Shown: in pieces, positions 7,194 through 15,740 of the stretch
Numbering within the stretch: position 1 is the stretch's first letter
Layout of the letters: each line of letters opens with the position of its first letter
The notes under the pieces: generated by a model
Told to the model about the DNA's origin: nothing
Database searches by the model: none
What the model saw: the letters and a program-made list of their open reading frames with translations, nothing else
From: Oscillospiraceae bacterium
GTDB lineage: Bacteria > Bacillota_A > Clostridia > Oscillospirales > CAG-272
Reading direction: 5' to 3'
Assembly (NCBI GenBank): GCA_015064665.1
Contig: SVRU01000005.1
Location: 1-53,388 of the forward strand
Length of the DNA stretch: 53,388 bases
Program-made: the position numbers and the translations under genes

Positions 7194-7562
7194 TTATGCT
7201 TCAGTCGTTTCTGAAACGACAGCCTCAGCGGGTTCGCTTTCAGCGGACTCAGCTTTGGGAGCAGACTTTTCGCACTTTGTTGTGGTCATGTAGCGAAGAA
7301 TGCCTTCAGTAATGCCGAACTGACGCTCGAGCTCCTGAGGGAAGTCTGCATTGCTCTTGTAGGAAACGAGAACATAATATCCTTCTGTAACGTAGTTGAT
7401 AGGATATGCGAATCTGCGCTTGCCCCACTCATTAACGTCAACGTCAGTTCCGTTTTCCTTAATGAGATTTACAAACTTCTCAACGAGAGCCTTGCAATCA
7501 TCTTCAGCGAGATTGCCGCTTACAGCGAAGAGAGTTTCGTAAGAACAAATTTTCTTTTCCAT
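7194..7562 (-). CDS. rpsF: 30S ribosomal protein S6
   Basis: A 122-residue ribosomal protein S6, the partner of S18 in the 30S platform. It has the S6 core (YETLFAVSGNL, KNGT-like ENGTDVDVNEWGKRRFAYPI, EGYYVLVSYK, ILRYMTT) and an acidic Ala/Glu-rich tail. The start is ATG at 7562 because AAGGAGG lies eight bases upstream. The frame stays open 49 codons further, but that stretch covers the leader and promoter. It heads the rpsF-ssb-rpsR operon. Confidence 0.97.
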   Translation of the reverse strand: MEKKICSYETLFAVSGNLAEDDCKALVEKFVNLIKENGTDVDVNEWGKRRFAYPINYVTEGYYVLVSYKSNADFPQELERQFGITEGILRYMTTTKCEKSAPKAESAESEPAEAVVSETTEA

Positions 7563-7570
7563 CTTTAACA

Positions 7571-7640
7571 CCTCCTTATGGACTTTAAGGCCGCAATGCA
7601 TTGCGGCAAGGGGCGTCGGGCTTGCAAACCCGAACCGATA
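7571..7640 (-). promoter_or_regulatory. Structured rpsF leader, candidate S6:S18 autoregulatory site
   Basis: The leader on the minus strand has two hairpins before the SD: TCGGG/CCCGA (7633-7616) and the palindrome CCGCAATG/CATTGCGG (7606-7591). S6:S18 complexes are known to bind a structured rpsF leader in many bacteria. The position fits such a control element, but I could not check the conserved motif in detail. Confidence 0.45.
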
Positions 7641-7644
7641 CAAC

Positions 7645-7673
7645 ATTCTATCATAAAAAACATCGTTTGTCAA
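7645..7673 (-). promoter_or_regulatory. Promoter of the rpsF-ssb-rpsR operon
   Basis: On the minus strand TTGACA (7673-7668), a 17-bp spacer and TAGAAT (7650-7645), a near-consensus sigma-A promoter giving a leader of about 75 nt that contains two hairpins. Confidence 0.88.
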
Positions 7674-7739
7674 TACATTTTGCAATATATTTTTTATATA
7701 ATTTTTCATATTTTAAATAAAAATTCTGTATAATTAAGG

Positions 7740-7768
7740 TTGATTTTTTTAATTGCGCATGATAAAAT
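7740..7768 (+). promoter_or_regulatory. Promoter of ispE
   Basis: TTGATT (7740-7745), a 17-bp spacer and TAAAAT (7763-7768) about 28 nt before the ispE start. A second TATAAT lies at 7773-7778, without a clear -35. Confidence 0.65.
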
Positions 7769-7796
7769 GTATATAATATGATTTTGTGGAGTTTTT

Positions 7797-8678
7797 ATGA
7801 GGGCGGTTAAAGAAAGGGCTTATGCGAAAATAAATTTATATCTTGACGTAATCTCTAAAAGAGAAGACGGTTATCACGATATAAAAACGGTTATGCATTC
7901 AATATCTCTTGCTGACGAGGTGACGGTGATATATAAACCGTCGCAAACAAGAAGCGTCAAACTAAGTTTGAAGGGAAATAGGTTTCTTCCGACGGATGAA
8001 AGAAATCTTGCTGTTAAAGCGGCAACCTTATATCTTGAAACGGCTAATATTAATGCGGACATAGAAATCAAACTCGAAAAGAGGATACCGATTGCGGCGG
8101 GGCTTGCCGGTGGTTCAAGCGATGCCGCGGCAACTCTTAGGGCTATGAATAAAATTTTTGGAAAGCTTTTTGCCGATCGCGTTCTTTTTAAGATGGCTGC
8201 ATCGCTTGGAAGCGACGTTCCGTATTGTCTTTACGGCAAAACGGCGCTTTGCGAGGGCAGGGGCGAAATTATTACAAAGTTACCGGATAAGTTAAGTCTT
8301 AATGTTGTTGTAGCTATTGCGAACGAGCGAATCTCAACTCCGCAGGCATACGCGGGATTGGATTTGGAATTTTCTGATTTTGACGGCGCTAAAAAAACGG
8401 TTGATCCGTCTGTATATCAAAATCTGATGTATGCTATTGAAAAGGGAAAGCTTTCTTCCGATGTTCTTTTTAACGTGTTTGAACGGTCTGTTTTTCAAAT
8501 ATGTCCCCGTGCGAATGAGATAAAAAATAAAATGTATGCTCTTGGTGCCGAAGCTGCTTTAATGAGCGGAAGCGGGCCAAGTGTTTTCGGTATTTTTGAA
8601 AATGAAAATCAAGCGGAAAAGGCTTGCAGCGCTCTTCGCGAAGATAATATAATTGCTTTTTTTGCAAGGTCTGTATGA
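7797..8678 (+). CDS. ispE: 4-diphosphocytidyl-2-C-methylerythritol kinase
   Basis: A 293-residue GHMP-family kinase that phosphorylates the 2-hydroxyl of CDP-methylerythritol with ATP in the MEP isoprenoid pathway. It shows AYAKINLYLDVISKREDGYHDI near the N-terminus, with the conserved Lys and the GYH substrate segment. The phosphate-binding loop PIAAGLAGGSSDAAA is at about residues 97-111, and the C-terminal MSGSGPSVFGIF is the third GHMP motif. Length is normal. It is a single gene with its own promoter and terminator. ispD and ispF lie about 29 kb away in the same window. Confidence 0.96.
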   Translation: MRAVKERAYAKINLYLDVISKREDGYHDIKTVMHSISLADEVTVIYKPSQTRSVKLSLKGNRFLPTDERNLAVKAATLYLETANINADIEIKLEKRIPIAAGLAGGSSDAAATLRAMNKIFGKLFADRVLFKMAASLGSDVPYCLYGKTALCEGRGEIITKLPDKLSLNVVVAIANERISTPQAYAGLDLEFSDFDGAKKTVDPSVYQNLMYAIEKGKLSSDVLFNVFERSVFQICPRANEIKNKMYALGAEAALMSGSGPSVFGIFENENQAEKACSALREDNIIAFFARSV

Positions 8679-8688
8679 CAGGACAAGA

Positions 8689-8718
8689 GCTCTTTGCTGT
8701 TTTTTTGCAGTAAAGAGC
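8689..8718 (+). terminator. Terminator after ispE
   Basis: GCTCTTTGCTG (8689-8699) pairs with CAGTAAAGAGC (8708-8718) with one G-U pair around a T-rich loop, followed by a run of T. A good intrinsic terminator separating ispE from the next operon. Confidence 0.85.
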
Positions 8719-8759
8719 TTTTTATTTAATAAATTTGACGGTATATTCGTCTTGCCTCA

Positions 8760-8788
8760 TTGACAAGCTACGAATGATGTGTTATAAT
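8760..8788 (+). promoter_or_regulatory. Promoter of the TerB-BrxD-BrxHI operon
   Basis: TTGACA (8760-8765), a 17-bp spacer and TATAAT (8783-8788), a perfect consensus match 34 nt before the first start codon. It implies steady vegetative expression rather than a silent locus. Confidence 0.88.
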
Positions 8789-8822
8789 TTGTTGATAACA
8801 AGGATTATGATTGGAGGAGAGC

Positions 8823-10424
8823 ATGTCTAAAGAAAAAGATGATTTTTGGGATATTGAAAAGCTTCTCCCCAAAAAACGAAAAATTGTTAGCTCCTTTTCT
8901 TCTTCGCCCAAAAGCGTTGAATATACCTTAGGCGATAAAGAGGAACAAAAGGAGGATAACAGACTTACCGTTTTTGACTCAAAAGATGAAAGTAATGTCA
9001 GAACCTATAATTATGACAGATGGATCATTAAAAGCGTTACCGTAACCGGCTTTCAGGATAAATACGATTTTTACGGTAATTTCAGAAAAGCGGCTCTTGT
9101 GTACTATGATTTCAAAACTTCAAAATGTGAATTTGTTCATTTTTATTCCTATATGCCGCAATATTCGCAATTTAATTCAGAGCAGAAGAGGTTTTATTTT
9201 TATTGGCGTGATTGTGTGAGAAGGAAAAAATATATCAAAACCGACTATTCTTACGTTTTGCTTTATATATATGAGATTCTTAATTTGCCGGATAAAATTC
9301 CCGCCGAGGCGGGAGTTGAAATATTGATTGATATTTGGCGCGCATACAGAAAGGATTTTCCGAATATTGATGCTTGTATGTCGCTTTGGCTTCAGGATTA
9401 CTGTCTTATTTATAATCTGCCATGTCCTACGGAAAAAATATCGGATTTTATATTCGAGATTATAGGACTGTCTGAATTCAAGGAGTTTTACCTTGCAGAT
9501 GCCCGTTGTATGGGCGACAGAGGAGTTGACGCTATGATAGCATATCTTTCGGATTATGATTGGCGTCAGGGAAGATATGCGGGAGGTGAAAGCCGAGATG
9601 CGTATGAAAAGCACCTTTTGGGCGCTATGAAATTGCTTCTGGAGCACCTGTGGTCCGACGGAGATATTGCAAACAATACAAGTGAGAATGCGGTTTTGAC
9701 AAGAAATGCATTTAGAAATTCACTGTGTACTCATTCGGTGAAATGCAGACTTGATATCGAATACGTTCCTTTCTCAACCGCTGACGACATCCGTCATAGC
9801 GTTACTGCCGCAGTTAGATATACGGAAAATAAGCTTAGAGCGCTTATTGGCGTAAAAAGCAGACTTGCCGTAAAGGATTTACCCGACAAATATAAAAAAA
9901 TTATTGATTCGTATTTTGCAGACAAGTTTGAAAGGCATGAAAGAGAGCGTAAAAAAGCAGCCTTGCCCGAATATGAAAAACAGTACGACGCACAGTCTAC
10001 GGAGCTTTCACTCGAAGGGGCTGATGAGATAGAACGACTCTCTTGGATAACCACGGCAAGACTTGTACCTGAAGAAGATATTGCTTTTTCAAATGATTCG
10101 GCTTCGACTGTTGAAATCGAAAATACAGATGAACGCAAGAGTGAAAAAACTGACGAGCTATCCTTAGGTATCGGTGCATTAACCTACGGATTATCGAAAA
10201 CCGAAATTGCATTTGTAAAGGCAATACTTTCCTTCGACTATGATGAAGCTGAAAGGATTTCTGCGCAATCGTCAACTCTTGATGAAATTCTTGTTGAAAA
10301 AATAAACGAGGCTTTTGCGGATAATTTCGGCGACGTTATAATAGAAGGAAGCAGTCGCGAATTCAATATAATAGAAGATTATAAGGAAGATGTTGAAGAA
10401 TGGCTTTCGAAAATAACGAAATAA
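8823..10424 (+). CDS. TerB_N/TerB_C domain protein
   Basis: A 533-residue cytoplasmic protein. After a charged linker, about residues 60-250 read as a TerB_N domain: DRWIIKSVTVTGF, HFYSYMPQYSQFNSEQKRFYFYW, KTDYSYVLLYIYEILNLP. The last 85 residues read as TerB_C: LSKTEIAFVKAIL, LVEKINEAFADNFGDVIIE, IIEDYKEDVEEWL. These domains come from tellurite-resistance and stress systems and occur with ATPases and helicases in predicted DNA-processing modules. The start is ATG at 8823, with GGAGGA 5-10 nt upstream. It heads an operon with a BrxD-like ATPase and an Lhr-like helicase and may act as a scaffold or sensor. No enzymatic motif was seen. Confidence 0.8.
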   Translation: MSKEKDDFWDIEKLLPKKRKIVSSFSSSPKSVEYTLGDKEEQKEDNRLTVFDSKDESNVRTYNYDRWIIKSVTVTGFQDKYDFYGNFRKAALVYYDFKTSKCEFVHFYSYMPQYSQFNSEQKRFYFYWRDCVRRKKYIKTDYSYVLLYIYEILNLPDKIPAEAGVEILIDIWRAYRKDFPNIDACMSLWLQDYCLIYNLPCPTEKISDFIFEIIGLSEFKEFYLADARCMGDRGVDAMIAYLSDYDWRQGRYAGGESRDAYEKHLLGAMKLLLEHLWSDGDIANNTSENAVLTRNAFRNSLCTHSVKCRLDIEYVPFSTADDIRHSVTAAVRYTENKLRALIGVKSRLAVKDLPDKYKKIIDSYFADKFERHERERKKAALPEYEKQYDAQSTELSLEGADEIERLSWITTARLVPEEDIAFSNDSASTVEIENTDERKSEKTDELSLGIGALTYGLSKTEIAFVKAILSFDYDEAERISAQSSTLDEILVEKINEAFADNFGDVIIEGSSREFNIIEDYKEDVEEWLSKITK

Positions 10425-11770
10425 AAATACCCAAAAGAATATTAAATACGTTAATTACATCGCTCTCTGCAGGCGTTGTTCCGCGAATAGGCGCTCCATA
10501 TATCGCGATAGGAAGAACCGATGAAATTAATTCGCTGCTCGATAATCTTGATATGGTTGCTGACGGCGGTTCATTTACGAGATTTCTTATAGGAAGATAT
10601 GGAAGCGGTAAAAGCTTTTTAATACAACTGCTCAGAGGTTACGCACTTGAGAGAGGTTTTATATGCGCTGATGCGGACTTGTCTCCGGAGCGTAGATTGA
10701 CGGGGGTGAGCGGCGGAGGATTGGCGACCTACCGTGAGCTTGTAAGTAATTTGGCTAGCAAGGCATGTCCTGATGGAAATGCATTGCCGACGATTCTTTC
10801 AAGACATCTTACAAAAATAAAAACCGATATTGTTACAGATGGAATTTTGCCTGATTCGTCCGCTTTTGAAGCGGAGCTGAAAAAACGTGTTCTTATAGCA
10901 CTTTCGGAGCTTGAAGGAGATGTCGGAGGATTCGATTTTGCAAGAGTTCTCGGTGAATATTATTCCGCCTTAATGAATGACAATGCCGCAAAAAGCAGCG
11001 CTTGCATCCGTTGGTTGCGCGGTGAATTCGCAAACAAAACCGAGGCTTCCTCAATGCTTGGCTTTAGAGTCAGTACGGTCATCGACGGTGATAATTGGTA
11101 TAACTTTATAAAGCTGTTTGCCTCGCTCTCGGTTAAACTCGGTTATTCGGGACTTATACTCTTCGTTGACGAATGCGTTAATCTTTATAAGATACCGAAT
11201 AGAATTTCAAGAGAATCAAATTATGAGAAAATTCTTACGATTTTCAATGATACTCTTCAGGGAAAAGCAAAGAATTTCGGTGTTATATTTGGAGGAACGC
11301 CGCAGTTTCTCGAGGATACAAGAAGAGGACTTTTTAGCTATGATGCGCTGAAAAGCAGATTGTCCGATTCCAAATATACCGAACTTGGTTATCAAAATTT
11401 AGCCTCTCCGATTATCAGATTGAGAAGGCTTTCGGATAACGAGCTTCTCGCCCTCGTGCGACGCCTGACAAAGCTTTATATGCAGAAGGAGGGATACTCC
11501 GACGCTCCTGTCAGCGATTCCGAAATAGAGTCCTTTTTAAAACTTGCGCTCTCAAGGGCGGGAGCGGAAGAGCTGGTTACACCAAGAGAAATTATAAGAG
11601 ATTTTCTTACGGTTCTTAATATTTTGAGGGATAATAAAAATCTTTCCTTCGATACTCTGATTAAAGATATATCATTTTCAAAAACCAATGAATCCGAAGA
11701 CTTTTTGAAAAACGAAGAAGTGAAAGATAAAGTTGATAACAAAGTAACATTGTTTGATATTGATATATAA
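10400..11770 (+). CDS. BrxD-like P-loop ATPase (DUF2791)
   Basis: A 456-residue AAA-type ATPase of the DUF2791 family, which includes BrxD of type 2 BREX/Pgl phage defence. Walker A is GRYGSGKS with K71. Walker B is LILFVDEC with D257-E258, followed by the family-typical VNLYKI. The N-terminal PKRILNTLITSLSAGVVPRIGAPYIAIGR is also characteristic of the group. Its start overlaps the TerB gene by 25 nt, so translation is probably coupled. Next to a BrxHI-like helicase, it probably drives or loads the helicase on DNA. The target DNA is unknown. Confidence 0.85.
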   Translation: MAFENNEIKIPKRILNTLITSLSAGVVPRIGAPYIAIGRTDEINSLLDNLDMVADGGSFTRFLIGRYGSGKSFLIQLLRGYALERGFICADADLSPERRLTGVSGGGLATYRELVSNLASKACPDGNALPTILSRHLTKIKTDIVTDGILPDSSAFEAELKKRVLIALSELEGDVGGFDFARVLGEYYSALMNDNAAKSSACIRWLRGEFANKTEASSMLGFRVSTVIDGDNWYNFIKLFASLSVKLGYSGLILFVDECVNLYKIPNRISRESNYEKILTIFNDTLQGKAKNFGVIFGGTPQFLEDTRRGLFSYDALKSRLSDSKYTELGYQNLASPIIRLRRLSDNELLALVRRLTKLYMQKEGYSDAPVSDSEIESFLKLALSRAGAEELVTPREIIRDFLTVLNILRDNKNLSFDTLIKDISFSKTNESEDFLKNEEVKDKVDNKVTLFDIDI

Positions 11771-11794
11771 AACAGAGCAGAAAGGAGTGGCGAG

Positions 11795-14029
11795 GTGACA
11801 GAGGCTGATAGAATATTTTTGAAATTCCCTGATTTTATCAAGGAATATATATACAGCCGCGGGTGGAGTGAGTTGCGTGATATACAGATGGAGGCAGCTC
11901 GCGTAATTTTTGATACCGACTCAAACCTTCTTCTTTCATCTTCCACTGCATCGGGTAAAACCGAGGCAGCATTCTTTCCGATTTTATCGGATATTTACGA
12001 TAATGCATCACGAGCAAAATCTGTTTCCGTGTTATACATTGCGCCGTTGAAATCACTGATTAACGATCAGTTTTTTAGGCTTGAAGAGTTGCTTGATTTA
12101 TCGGGTATTAAGTTAACACACTGGCACGGTGACGTCGGCGCATCGCATAAATCAAATCTTTTGAAATTACCCGAGGGAATACTGCAGATAACACCCGAGT
12201 CACTTGAATCAATGGTTATGAACCGTTCAAACGATATTCCTCGTCTTTTCGGAGGTTTAAGGTATGTCGTGATTGACGAAATTCATGCTATGATAGGCTC
12301 TGACAGAGGAAATCAGGTGTTGTGTCTTTTGTCCAGAATCTCACGTATTATAGGTCATTCTCCGAGGCGGGTGGGTCTTAGCGCAACTCTCGGGTCTATT
12401 GAGCAAGCGGCAGATTGGTTAGGCTCAGGAAGCGGCAGAGCAACCGAAGCTCCTTTGCCACCGAAACAACGCCTTAAGTGGCGGCTCGGTCTTGAACATT
12501 TCTATATACAAAATCCAAACGAGATTCAGAGCAGCTCTCCATCTCGAGCAACGGCGGAGCAAACCGAAAGGGGAGGATATGCGCGTCTTGATCCAGGATA
12601 CGAGTATCTTTACGATGCGGTTTATGGAAAAAAAGCTCTCGTGTTTTCAAACTCACGCGAGGAAACGGAATACGTAACCGCAACTCTGCGTCAGATATCA
12701 AGAGCAAGAGGTGATAGCGATATTTTTCTTATTCATCACGGAAATCTTTCAGCATCGTTAAGAGAAGATGCTGAACTGAAAATGAAGGATGAGTCTGTGC
12801 TTCAAGCGGTGACATGCGCAACTGTTACCATGGAGCTTGGTATAGATATTGGAAGGCTTGAAAGGGTAGCGCAGATTGGTGCGCCTACTACGGTATCCGG
12901 CTTTCTTCAGCGCCTTGGCCGATCGGGCAGAAGAGGGGCGGCGCCTGAGATGATAATGGTTTACCGTGAGGAAACACCGCTTCCCAACGCGCCGCTTCCC
13001 GAAATAATTCCGTGGGAGCTTTTGCGCGGGATAGCCATAATCGAGCTATATTCTTTGGAGCGTTTTATTGAGCCGCCGAGGATAAAAAAGATGCCGCTTA
13101 GTCTTGCTTTTCACCAGACCTTGAGTATCAGTGCATCTGTCGGAGAGCTTACCGCGCGTGAGCTTGCCGAGCGGGTTTTGTCATTACCGCCGCTCTCATC
13201 TCTTTCAAAGGAGGTTTACAGAGAGCTGCTTGTTTCAATGATTAACAACGATTATCTTGAGATGACCGAGCAAAAAGGAATTATAGTAGGTCTTAATGGG
13301 GAGCGATTAATAAATTCCTTTAAATTCTACGCTGTTTTTAAGGATAGTGAGGATTATACCGTAAGATGTGAAAGCGAAGAAATCGGAACGATAACTACTC
13401 CGCCTCCGGTTGGAGATAGGTTTGCTCTGGCAGGAAGGGTGTGGGAGGTCAAGGAGGTCGACGTTCCGCGCAGACTTTTGTTTGTAAAGGCGGTTGACGG
13501 AAAAATGGAGATTTCATGGCCGGGCGACAGCGGTGAAATACACACAAGATTGCTCGTTGCTATGCGTGACGTTCTGTTTAACGGCAAAGACTACTCGTTT
13601 CTCGGTGAGAATGCAAACGAAAGGCTGTATAACGCTCGCCGAGTTGCGAAAAACGCCGGAATGGACAAGAATATGCTTGTTTTTCTCGGCGGTCAAAGCT
13701 ACGTTCTGTTTCCGTGGCTTGGAACAAGGTCGTTCAGAACCTTGCGCAGAGTTCTTCAGAAATACAGCTCTGAGCTTGGAATATCCGATATTCAAAGTCA
13801 AGGGTGCTGTTATATAACCTTTAAAGCAAAAAATGAAAATGGGAATAATCTCCTTATAAACTTGCGTTCTATTCTTGAACGCGACGGGCTTGATACCAAC
13901 AGTCTTGTTTCTGACGGTGAGTGTCCTGTTTTTGATAAATATGATGAATATATTCCACCTGAACTTTTACGCCGGGCATATGCGGTTGACAGACTGTTGG
14001 CGGATGAGGTACTGTTGAGGTTTTTGTAG
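11795..14029 (+). CDS. Lhr-like DEAD/DEAH helicase, BrxHI type
   Basis: A 744-residue superfamily 2 helicase. Motifs are I (ASGKTE, K55), Ia (YIAPLKSLINDQ), Ib (ITPESLE), II (DEIH, 161-164), III (SAT, 196-198), IV (VFSNSREETEY), V (TMELGIDIG) and VI (QRLGRSGRRG). The layout and length match Lhr-like helicases such as BrxHI of type 2 BREX. It starts at GTG 11795 with SD AAAGGAG seven bases upstream, 24 nt after the ATPase gene. The C-terminal 300 residues form the Lhr-type extension. It probably unwinds or remodels DNA together with the two upstream proteins. No nuclease domain is visible. Confidence 0.88.
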   Translation: MTEADRIFLKFPDFIKEYIYSRGWSELRDIQMEAARVIFDTDSNLLLSSSTASGKTEAAFFPILSDIYDNASRAKSVSVLYIAPLKSLINDQFFRLEELLDLSGIKLTHWHGDVGASHKSNLLKLPEGILQITPESLESMVMNRSNDIPRLFGGLRYVVIDEIHAMIGSDRGNQVLCLLSRISRIIGHSPRRVGLSATLGSIEQAADWLGSGSGRATEAPLPPKQRLKWRLGLEHFYIQNPNEIQSSSPSRATAEQTERGGYARLDPGYEYLYDAVYGKKALVFSNSREETEYVTATLRQISRARGDSDIFLIHHGNLSASLREDAELKMKDESVLQAVTCATVTMELGIDIGRLERVAQIGAPTTVSGFLQRLGRSGRRGAAPEMIMVYREETPLPNAPLPEIIPWELLRGIAIIELYSLERFIEPPRIKKMPLSLAFHQTLSISASVGELTARELAERVLSLPPLSSLSKEVYRELLVSMINNDYLEMTEQKGIIVGLNGERLINSFKFYAVFKDSEDYTVRCESEEIGTITTPPPVGDRFALAGRVWEVKEVDVPRRLLFVKAVDGKMEISWPGDSGEIHTRLLVAMRDVLFNGKDYSFLGENANERLYNARRVAKNAGMDKNMLVFLGGQSYVLFPWLGTRSFRTLRRVLQKYSSELGISDIQSQGCCYITFKAKNENGNNLLINLRSILERDGLDTNSLVSDGECPVFDKYDEYIPPELLRRAYAVDRLLADEVLLRFL

Positions 14030-14030
14030 T

Positions 14031-14792
14031 ATGATTTATGATTTGTTAGCGCCGTTTTACGACGAAATAAACAGTGATGTTGATTATTCCTCATGGGCTG
14101 ATTTTATAGAAAGGGTAATTGAGCAAAGCTATACCGATGGGAAGCCGGAGCTTGTTCTTGATCTTGGCTGCGGCACGGGCAGGATGACGCTTGAGCTTGC
14201 AAAACGAGGATATGATATGACGGGTATTGATTATTCCGCTGAAATGCTTGACATTGCCAAAAACGCAGCCGAGTCTTTAGGTCTAGGGGATAAAATCCTT
14301 TGGCTTTCACAGGATATGTGTGATTTTGAGCTTTACGGAACGGTAGACGTTACCGTTTCTTGCCTCGATTGTATAAACCATATCACCGATTTAAAATTAA
14401 TCGATAAGTGTTTTAAGCTAGTGCACAATTATCTTGTTCCAAACGGTCTTTTTATATTTGATATAAACGGAAAGCATAAGTTCGAAAACGTATATTCGGA
14501 TAACAGCTACGTGATGGAAGCATCTGGGAATCTTTGTATATGGCAGAACTATTACAATAAAAAAAATCATCTTTGCGATTTTTACATAACACTTTTTGAG
14601 GAAAATTCCGACGGAAGATATGCGCGGTATGACGAGATGCAAAGAGAAAGAATGTACACAATCAGAACAATAAAAAAACATCTTCTTGATTGCGGATTCG
14701 AATTTATGGGAGCATACCGCAACTTTGAATTCGAGAGCGCAACCGACGATGATGAAAGAATATATATTGCAGCGAGATGTATAAAGGAGTAA
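14031..14792 (+). CDS. Class I SAM-dependent methyltransferase
   Basis: A 253-residue Rossmann methyltransferase. Motif I is LVLDLGCGTG (41-50), followed by MTGIDYSAEML with the SAM-ribose acidic residue. The overall form (YDLLAPFYDEIN start, DVTVSCLDCINHI, FIFDINGKHKF) matches the Methyltransf_25 type that acts on small molecules or unknown substrates. There is no NPPY or DPPY DNA-methylation motif, so it is not an obvious epigenetic partner for the helicase. It starts one base after the helicase stop and is surely cotranscribed with it. Its role in that module is unknown. Confidence 0.85.
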   Translation: MIYDLLAPFYDEINSDVDYSSWADFIERVIEQSYTDGKPELVLDLGCGTGRMTLELAKRGYDMTGIDYSAEMLDIAKNAAESLGLGDKILWLSQDMCDFELYGTVDVTVSCLDCINHITDLKLIDKCFKLVHNYLVPNGLFIFDINGKHKFENVYSDNSYVMEASGNLCIWQNYYNKKNHLCDFYITLFEENSDGRYARYDEMQRERMYTIRTIKKHLLDCGFEFMGAYRNFEFESATDDDERIYIAARCIKE

Positions 14793-14794
14793 TT

Positions 14795-15682
14795 ATGAAA
14801 AATAAAACGTCGATCATTTTAAGAGGAATGACTCGCGACGGATCTGCGAGAATACTTGTCATTAATTCAACAAAAATAGTTAACGATATGATAAAAGCGC
14901 ATAAAACCTCGCCTACCGCAACGGCAGCACTCGGAAGAACAGTTACGGCAGCCTCAATGATAGGAACGATGCTTCCCGAGGCAACAGACTCGGTTACGAT
15001 GTCATTTTCGGGTAATGGAGAAGCGGGGAAGATAATAGCGGTTGCGGATTATTTCGGAAACGTTAAGGGGTATATTCAAAATCCCCTTGTCAATCCTCCG
15101 AAAAAGAGTAACGGAAAGCTTGACGTCGGAGCAGCGGTTGGAGCGGGAACTTTCTCTGTTGTTAAAGACGTGGGAGGAAAAGAACCTCAAATTGGTACGA
15201 CCGAGATAGTAAGCGGCGAAATTGCCGAGGACATCGCTTCGTATTTTGCAACAAGCGAGCAGATTCCGACACTTCTTTCTCTCGGAGTATTGGTCGACAA
15301 GGACTATTCGTGTCTTTCTGCAGGCGGTGTTCTTGTTCAGGTCATGCCGTTTCCTGATGAAGAAACGGTAAATCTCATAGAAAGAAATGCTTCCGATCTT
15401 TCAAATATATCCAAGCTCATAGAACTCGGACACGACAACAAGTCAATAGCGGATATCGCAATGCGTGACATTCCATACGATATTTTTGATACGCTTGAGG
15501 TTTCTTACAAATGCGATTGCTCAAGAAAGAGAATGTGCGACAAGATTAAATCTCTCGGCAATGGGGAAATTTTGAAAATGCTCGAGGAGCAGGAGGCAGA
15601 GGGCAAGCCCCGTGAATTGACTGCAATATGCCGATTCTGCAACAGTGAATACACGTTTAAAGAAAGCGATCTCATTTCTTGA
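14795..15682 (+). CDS. hslO: Redox-regulated chaperone Hsp33
   Basis: A 295-residue Hsp33, a holdase switched on by oxidation of a zinc centre. The four zinc cysteines are CDC at 240-242 and CRFC at 279-282. The N-terminal domain has typical Hsp33 text: ILRGMTRDGSARI, TAAASMIG-like TVTAASMIGTML, GTFSVVKD. The start is ATG at 14795, two bases after the methyltransferase stop, with SD AAAGGAG inside that gene's end. The frame reaches ATG 14777, but that is less likely. It is the last gene of the operon. Confidence 0.95.
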   Translation: MKNKTSIILRGMTRDGSARILVINSTKIVNDMIKAHKTSPTATAALGRTVTAASMIGTMLPEATDSVTMSFSGNGEAGKIIAVADYFGNVKGYIQNPLVNPPKKSNGKLDVGAAVGAGTFSVVKDVGGKEPQIGTTEIVSGEIAEDIASYFATSEQIPTLLSLGVLVDKDYSCLSAGGVLVQVMPFPDEETVNLIERNASDLSNISKLIELGHDNKSIADIAMRDIPYDIFDTLEVSYKCDCSRKRMCDKIKSLGNGEILKMLEEQEAEGKPRELTAICRFCNSEYTFKESDLIS

Positions 15683-15689
15683 ACTAATG

Positions 15690-15722
15690 AATTCTCTCCC
15701 GCATAAAATGTAGGAGAGAATT
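15690..15722 (+). terminator. Terminator after hslO
   Basis: AATTCTCTCC (15690-15699) pairs with GGAGAGAATT (15713-15722), followed by TTATTTTT. The T-tract runs into the SD region of the next gene, so some read-through or coupling is possible. Confidence 0.7.
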
Positions 15723-15740
15723 TTATTTTTGGAGATTTTT

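Noticed and set aside
14031..14792. A DNA adenine or cytosine methylase completing a BREX-like system
   Set aside because: No DPPY, NPPY or PCQ-type catalytic motif and the protein is too short for PglX. It looks like a small-molecule methyltransferase.
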